Positions 6,937-10,157 of a stretch of DNA of 10,157 nucleotides are shown here, piece by piece. The stretch is taken from NCBI GenBank assembly GCA_003230195.1, contig QIHH01000178.1, positions 1-10,157 on the forward strand. Reading direction: 5' to 3'. Position 1 is the first letter of the stretch. Every line of letters starts with the position of its first letter. Source of the DNA: Gammaproteobacteria bacterium. GTDB lineage: Bacteria; Pseudomonadota; Gammaproteobacteria; SZUA-140. The notes under the pieces are model-generated. The model ran no database searches. It saw nothing but the letters and a program-made list of their open reading frames with translations, and was not told where the DNA came from. A program made the translations under genes and the position numbers.

Positions 6937-7281
6937 CGTAATCAACTGGTATTACATTACCAGCCACAAGTGGATGTCAAAACAGGAAAAGTGCTCGCTG
7001 TTGAGGCATTGTTACGGTGGCAACACCCTCACCTTAGCCTCATTGCACCCGCGAAACTCATCTCCCTTGCCGAAGAGACAGGACTCATTGTTCCCATTGG
7101 CCAGTGGGTCGTTCAAACGGCAACCACGCAGGCCAAAGCCTGGCAAGCAGATGGTCTACCACTGCTACGAATGGCGATTAATCTCTCCCCCCTCGCCCCT
7201 CGCCCCTGCGATGAAATGCAAGGTTATTACTTCAGCCCTCCGCTATCTGCTGACAAAATAGCGGCCATATTAAAAGCAGGA
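6937..7281 (+). pseudogene. EAL-domain (cyclic-di-GMP phosphodiesterase) remnant with internal deletion
   Basis: Immediately after the stop at 6934-6936, in the same frame, comes R-N-Q-L-V-L-H-Y-Q-P-Q-V-D, the classic start of an EAL domain. It continues with V-E-A-L-L-R-W-Q-H-P carrying the name-giving E-A-L, then L-A-E-E-T-G-L-I-V-P-I-G and a match up to A-I-N-L-S. The sequence then jumps directly to C-D-E-M-Q-G-Y-Y-F-S, the end of an EAL domain. Roughly 130 residues with the metal-binding Asp pair and catalytic Lys are missing, so no phosphodiesterase activity is possible. The deletion keeps frame and falls in CCCCTCG repeats. Any upstream GGDEF or sensor part is absent. The stop codon that precedes it may be a Glu codon changed by one base (alignment to E-R-N-Q-L), which is an inference. 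Confidence 0.88.
7189..7207 (+). repeat. Short tandem CCCCTCG repeat at a deletion junction
   Basis: Two full copies of CCCCTCG (7189-7195, 7196-7202) and a partial third (7203-7207) lie exactly where the EAL domain jumps from its N-terminal to its C-terminal part. Such repeats are a plausible footprint of slippage or short-homology recombination that removed the middle of the gene. Confidence 0.6.
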
Positions 7282-7347
7282 TCATCAAGGCCATATTCAT
7301 GGGTTCAGTTGATTGCATCCTGGCTCTTTAATGCCATAATCAAGCGA

Positions 7348-7548
7348 GACCCTATAATGATGCCTGCAGAGCGCAGTGGCTTTATCTCATTTAAATCTAC
7401 TCATGCGGCACTGATCAGCAGTGAGTTACATCATCAAAATTTTTTTTGTGACCACCGCAGTGATATTTTAAGGATTGGCCCTGCTCCTTACCTCAGTACT
7501 CGCCAATTACACCACGCAATGGATATTTTTGTAGCGGTCACGAAAAAG
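7348..7548 (+). pseudogene. C-terminal remnant of a kynureninase-like class V aminotransferase
   Basis: In the same open frame as the EAL remnant lies about 65 residues resembling the last part of kynureninase-type PLP enzymes: P-A-E-R-S-G-F-I-S-F-K-S, then A-L-I-S-S-E-L, a C-D-H-R-S-D-I-L-R-I-G-P-A-P-Y-L-S core and Q-L-H-H-A-M-D-I-F. The conserved Arg of the D-I-L-R-I-G-P-A-P stretch is where the family binds the substrate carboxylate. The N-terminal 300 or more residues, including the PLP lysine, are missing. The 22 residues between 7282 and 7347 match neither flanking family. There is no start codon or ribosome binding site of its own. A class V aminotransferase other than kynureninase is possible. 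Confidence 0.7.
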
Positions 7549-7570
7549 ATAGCCCTTCAGTTAACGTTAA

Positions 7571-7586
7571 TTAAGGAATTAAGGAA
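7571..7586 (+). repeat. Duplicated ribosome binding site (TTAAGGAA twice)
   Basis: Two perfect tandem copies of TTAAGGAA stand 10 nt before ATG 7597. Each copy contains an AAGGA Shine-Dalgarno core, with the nearer one 11 nt from the start codon. This supports 7597 as the true start of the deaminase gene. Confidence 0.55.
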
Positions 7587-7596
7587 TAGTACTTAT

Positions 7597-8754
7597 ATGA
7601 CAACAACAAACATCATCAATTATATTCGGGGTATTCCAAAGGTAGAACTTCACCTCCACATTGAAGGAAGTTTTGAGCCTGAGCTGGTATTCAAAATTGC
7701 GCAACGAAATCAGTTAACCGTAAAGATTGAGAGACCCGCGCCACAAAATGATGCGGAGACAGCGGCTATTAAAAAGCTCTCTCAGAAGACGTTGGATATT
7801 GGTGCTGAACTGATTCAAGCTGATGATGGCAGTATCAAAGTGGTGTTCGAAACCGCCGAGCAACTTTCACAGGCTTATGATTTCGATAATCTGCAAGAGT
7901 TTCTCGATATATACTATGCGGGCATGAGTGTGCTGCAATCAGAACAGGACTTTTATGACCTCACCATGGCGTACCTCGAAAAGTGTCACACACAGAATGT
8001 TTTACGCACCGAAATTTTTTTCGATCCACAAGGTCACACCTGTCGTGGCATCCCCTTTGAGAGGGTGATTAATGGCATTAGTCGAGCACTCGATGATGGC
8101 AAGAAGCAATTAGGCATCAGTAGTGGCTTAATCATGAGCTACCTACGTCACCTTAGTGAAGAAGATGCAATTAACACATGGCAGGAAGCACAGCCACACC
8201 TGGATAAATTCATCGCTGTTGGCCTCGATAGCGCTGAACTTGGCCACCCACCCTCAAAATTCAAAAATGTCTTTGCGATGGCCAGAACAGCCAATAAAAA
8301 AGTGGTCTGTCATGCAGGTGAAGAAGGGCCACCAGAATATATCTGGCAGGCGCTCAACCTGCTGGAGGTAGACAGGATAGACCACGGCAACCGCTCACTT
8401 GAAGATAACGCATTAGTCACCCGGTTAGTTAATGATAAAATGACCTTAACCATTTGCCCTTTGAGCAATAACAAGCTTCAGATCGTTACCGAGATGAGCG
8501 CGCATCCACTTAAAATGATGTTAAACCATGGTTTGAAGGTCTCCGTTCACTCAGATGACCCCGCCTATTTCGGTGGTTATATCAATGAGAACTTTGAAGC
8601 CGTGCAGCAGGCACTGGGATTATCTAGGGATGATATCTACTGTCTGGTACTCAATGCGATCGATGGCAGCTTTATACCTGAGAAACAAAAACCTTCCCTG
8701 CGTGCTAAGGTTGATGCATATCACAAAGCAGCACTAGCAGGTGAAAATTATTGA
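7597..8754 (+). CDS. add: Adenosine/adenine deaminase family hydrolase
   Basis: This 385-residue zinc amidohydrolase deaminates adenosine or adenine. All key residues are present: H19 and H21 in V-E-L-H-L-H-I-E-G, H239 and E242 in C-H-A-G-E-E-G, H263 in D-R-I-D-H-G, and D320/D321 in H-S-D-D-P-A-Y-F. The segments D-P-Q-G-H, L-G-H-P-P-S-K-F and S-D-D-P-A-Y-F-G-G-Y resemble the bacterial adenine deaminase subgroup (PA0148-type) more than classical adenosine deaminase. Adenine to hypoxanthine is therefore a serious alternative. Compared with about 320-345 residues usual there, about 35 extra residues lie between 43 and 94. The frame is open upstream to 6937, but that part is EAL and kynureninase debris. 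ATG 7597 follows two AAGGA sites and starts just before the family's first motif. It is convergent with yajD. Confidence 0.9.
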   Translation: MTTTNIINYIRGIPKVELHLHIEGSFEPELVFKIAQRNQLTVKIERPAPQNDAETAAIKKLSQKTLDIGAELIQADDGSIKVVFETAEQLSQAYDFDNLQEFLDIYYAGMSVLQSEQDFYDLTMAYLEKCHTQNVLRTEIFFDPQGHTCRGIPFERVINGISRALDDGKKQLGISSGLIMSYLRHLSEEDAINTWQEAQPHLDKFIAVGLDSAELGHPPSKFKNVFAMARTANKKVVCHAGEEGPPEYIWQALNLLEVDRIDHGNRSLEDNALVTRLVNDKMTLTICPLSNNKLQIVTEMSAHPLKMMLNHGLKVSVHSDDPAYFGGYINENFEAVQQALGLSRDDIYCLVLNAIDGSFIPEKQKPSLRAKVDAYHKAALAGENY

Positions 8755-8775
8755 GGTGAAAGAGCGGCTGATTAA

Positions 8776-8795
8776 TAAAGAGCTTGGCTACTTTA
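8776..8795. terminator. Possible bidirectional terminator between convergent genes
   Basis: TAAAG-AGC, loop TTG, GCT, bulged A, CTTTA forms an eight-pair stem with one bulge, followed on the + strand by ATTTTGATTT. It lies 21 nt after the deaminase stop and overlaps the last codons of yajD on the other strand. The stem is AT-rich and the T run is broken, so its strength is doubtful. Confidence 0.35.
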
Positions 8796-9147
8796 ATTTT
8801 GATTTAAGCCCTGCAAATGGGCTGAATGTCGCCGCATCGCCTTTAGTCCCTCCCGTTCCCGTATTGCCCTGGTGCGCCTCAAGCTGACGCTGGTGTTCAT
8901 TGTCGTGACAGTAGATACACAACAATTCCCAGTTAGAACCGTCCGCAGGATTATTATCATGATCATGGTCACGATGATGAACCGTTAGTTCCTGCAAATT
9001 GGTACGGTCAAACTCACGGCAACAGCGGCCACAAATATGCGGGTACATCTTGAGCGCCTTTTCACGATAACCCTTATCGCCCTGTTCTCGTGCTCGACGC
9101 GAATCAGCAACCACTTGGTTCAGCTTATCATTATCCAGTTTAGCCAT
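8788..9147 (-). CDS. yajD: YajD-like HNH nuclease-family protein
   Basis: This 119-residue protein matches the E. coli YajD family (about 115 residues) along its length. It shows G-Y-R-E-K-A-L-K-M-Y-P near residues 26-36 and a zinc site formed by C39 and C42 with C77 and C80. The HNH core L-T-V-H-H-R-D-H-D-H (about 54-63) is followed by N-N-P-x-D-G-S-N-W-E-L-L-C and a C-terminal P-F-A-G-L-K. Family members carry an HNH endonuclease fold, but the cellular role of YajD is not established. ATG 9147-9145 is preceded by GAGG with 6-nt spacing. The lysine- and arginine-rich N-terminus (about 1-25) differs from E. coli. It lies 47 nt downstream of yeiP on the same strand and may be co-transcribed. 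Confidence 0.9.
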   Translation of the reverse strand: MAKLDNDKLNQVVADSRRAREQGDKGYREKALKMYPHICGRCCREFDRTNLQELTVHHRDHDHDNNPADGSNWELLCIYCHDNEHQRQLEAHQGNTGTGGTKGDAATFSPFAGLKSKLK

Positions 9148-9194
9148 TATCAGCCTCGCTTTAATCTGTGATTAGTTCTAAAGTTGTCAAAGCG

Positions 9195-9761
9195 TTATGC
9201 CCGCGACATAAATTTACCGCTAGCCGTATTGATCTTAATCACCTCACCGCTGGCCAGGTACTCCGGCACCTGAATTTCGATCCCGGTAGAGAGCGTTGCG
9301 GGTTTGGTACGGCTGGTAGCACTCGCCCCCTTAATCCCTGGTGCCGTCTCAGTAATTACTAGCTCAACCGTCTGTGGTAATTCAACTCCCACCAGCTCAT
9401 CATCAATCAACATTGCCACCATCCCCTCAAGCTGGTCAGTAATATAACCAGCCACATCACTCAACTCATCACCATTCATGGTGAACTGCTGAAAATCTTC
9501 GGTATCCATAAACACATAATCATCACCATCCATATAAGAGAACTGTACACTGCGCCTCATCATGTTGACAGTTTTAAGGAAATCATCCCCTTTGAAGGTC
9601 TGCTCCAATTTTTGTTTAGTGCGCGCATGATTAAAGCGCACTTTATATAGCGTTGATGCACCACGTGCCGAAGGGTTTTGCACATCGATGTTAATCGTAA
9701 TATAGGGTTGGTCATTAATCTCAACCACCGACCCTTTTTTTAAATCACTCGCTTTTGGCAT
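9195..9761 (-). CDS. yeiP: Elongation factor P-like protein YeiP/EfpL
   Basis: This 188-residue protein (E. coli YeiP is about 190) is a paralogue of EF-P, which binds between the ribosomal P and E sites and relieves stalling at difficult peptide bonds. It shows an N-terminal KOW-like domain, a middle OB domain with F-S-Y-M-D-G-D-D-Y-V-F-M-D, and a C-terminal OB domain with E-T-A-P-G-I-K-G-A-S-A and K-P-A-T-L-S-T-G. The loop tip is N-P-S-A-R-G-A-S-T with Arg33, as in YeiP, not the modifiable Lys of canonical EF-P. This separates it from efp. The start is ATG 9761-9759; the upstream site (GAGTGGTGG) is a weak ribosome binding site. The 88 nt between this start and the cysteine synthase remnant must hold its promoter, but no clear -35/-10 pair is seen. 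Confidence 0.94.
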   Translation of the reverse strand: MPKASDLKKGSVVEINDQPYITINIDVQNPSARGASTLYKVRFNHARTKQKLEQTFKGDDFLKTVNMMRRSVQFSYMDGDDYVFMDTEDFQQFTMNGDELSDVAGYITDQLEGMVAMLIDDELVGVELPQTVELVITETAPGIKGASATSRTKPATLSTGIEIQVPEYLASGEVIKINTASGKFMSRA

Positions 9762-9849
9762 ACCACCACTCTGCTTAAAAAATTATTTATGACCTATCAT
9801 CACAACCACTTTCATTTAGTAGCAAGCGGAGTGATGGATTGAACTCTGA

Positions 9850-10069
9850 TTATGCAGCCGGTGTTTCAAACTGAAAATTAAGAGTTGAGTTAGCAATTTC
9901 AAATTCAGCCTCATTCATATCCGCCTCAATACCTGCAAATAGCGGTGTGCTTAGGTAGCACTCCCCCGTATCAGGCAACATACAGAGAATATTACTCCCT
10001 ATTAGGTACCTTTTTCGCTACCTCAAGCGCTGCCATCAAGGTACCACCAGTACCGTAACCCGTGACCCA
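9850..10069 (-). pseudogene. Cysteine synthase-like PLP enzyme, decayed 3' part
   Basis: The reverse strand, read from 10069 leftwards, gives W-V-T-G-Y-G-T-G-G-T-L-M-A-A-L-E-V-A-K-K and stops at TAA (9994-9992). A frame one base away continues N-I-L-C-M-L-P-D-T-G-E-C-Y-L-S-T-P-L-F and runs to TAA at 9852-9850. L-P-D-T-G-E-R-Y-L-S-T is the hallmark C-terminal motif of cysteine synthases; here its Arg is Cys. G-T-G-G-T is the PLP-phosphate/active-site loop that normally lies about 100 residues earlier. The gene thus has an internal deletion plus a one-base frameshift. A further frame change seems likely just upstream of 10069. It points the same way as yeiP, upstream of it. The exact family (CysK, CysM or a related synthase) is uncertain. 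Confidence 0.75.
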
Positions 10070-10157
10070 GGGCAATCGGGCTTAAATTCCCACGCCGATC
10101 ACTTTGAGTAAGTAGGCATTATTCCAACCCGCCTTTAGTCTTTTTGTTTTCACACCG
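10070..10157. other. Window edge, no feature recognised
   Basis: The 88 bases to the right edge give no clear protein match in any frame. On the reverse strand a short F-K-P-D-C-P piece next to the cysteine synthase remnant may belong to the same decayed gene. All three reverse frames contain stops here. Confidence 0.3.

Noticed and set aside
6313..7596. Mobile element as the cause of the fragment cluster
   Set aside because: No transposase fragment, terminal inverted repeats or target-site duplications were visible, so deletion-driven decay is preferred.
8763..8889. Possible small + strand ORF starting with GTG just after the deaminase stop
   Set aside because: It runs antisense through the end of yajD, has no family match, and its ribosome-site-like bases are part of the deaminase stop region.
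1..10157. Novel defence system, CRISPR array, prophage or tRNA gene
   Set aside because: No regular repeats, nuclease/helicase clusters, phage genes or tRNA cloverleafs were found. The only nuclease-like gene is the common YajD family.

Overview
The window looks like part of a gammaproteobacterial chromosome of moderate GC content. The best pointers are a YajD-type HNH protein and a YeiP/EfpL elongation factor P paralogue, together with prpBCD in that order. It has two contrasting halves: a tightly packed metabolic operon (1-6312), and a region of decayed gene fragments around a few intact housekeeping-type genes (6313-10157). The species cannot be named from the sequence. The density of remnants suggests a lineage losing genes, such as a host-associated or specialised bacterium; that is an inference.

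Region 1-6312 (+ strand) is one polycistronic unit that enters from the left edge. In order it holds the 3' end of a 2-oxo acid dehydrogenase E1 alpha gene, E1 beta, a single-lipoyl-domain E2 acyltransferase, methylisocitrate lyase (prpB), 2-methylcitrate synthase (prpC), 2-methylcitrate dehydratase (prpD) and a hotdog-fold thioesterase. Most junctions overlap (8, 4, 20 and 8 nt); the other two gaps are 13 and 21 nt. No propionyl-CoA synthetase (prpE) or acnD/prpF is present. The arrangement suggests that the dehydrogenase either makes propionyl-CoA from 2-oxobutyrate to feed the methylcitrate cycle, or oxidises the pyruvate that PrpB releases. E3 and the aconitase step must be supplied from elsewhere.

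Region 6313-7596 is a graveyard. It contains a frameshifted, 5'-truncated aquaporin Z remnant (- strand), an AT-rich spacer with a possible promoter, the N-terminal piece of a FecR-domain protein, an EAL phosphodiesterase domain with a large internal deletion, and the C-terminal piece of a kynureninase-like aminotransferase. The last three lie in one reading frame. That frame runs on without a stop into the next intact gene, so the downstream gene's start is easily mis-called far too early.

Region 7597-10157 has an intact adenosine/adenine deaminase family gene (+) with an unusual insertion of about 35 residues. It converges on a leftward pair: yajD, and upstream of it yeiP/efpL. The right end is a broken cysteine synthase-like gene (- strand) with a frameshift and an apparent internal deletion. 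No RNA genes, CRISPR arrays, intact insertion sequences or phage genes were seen.
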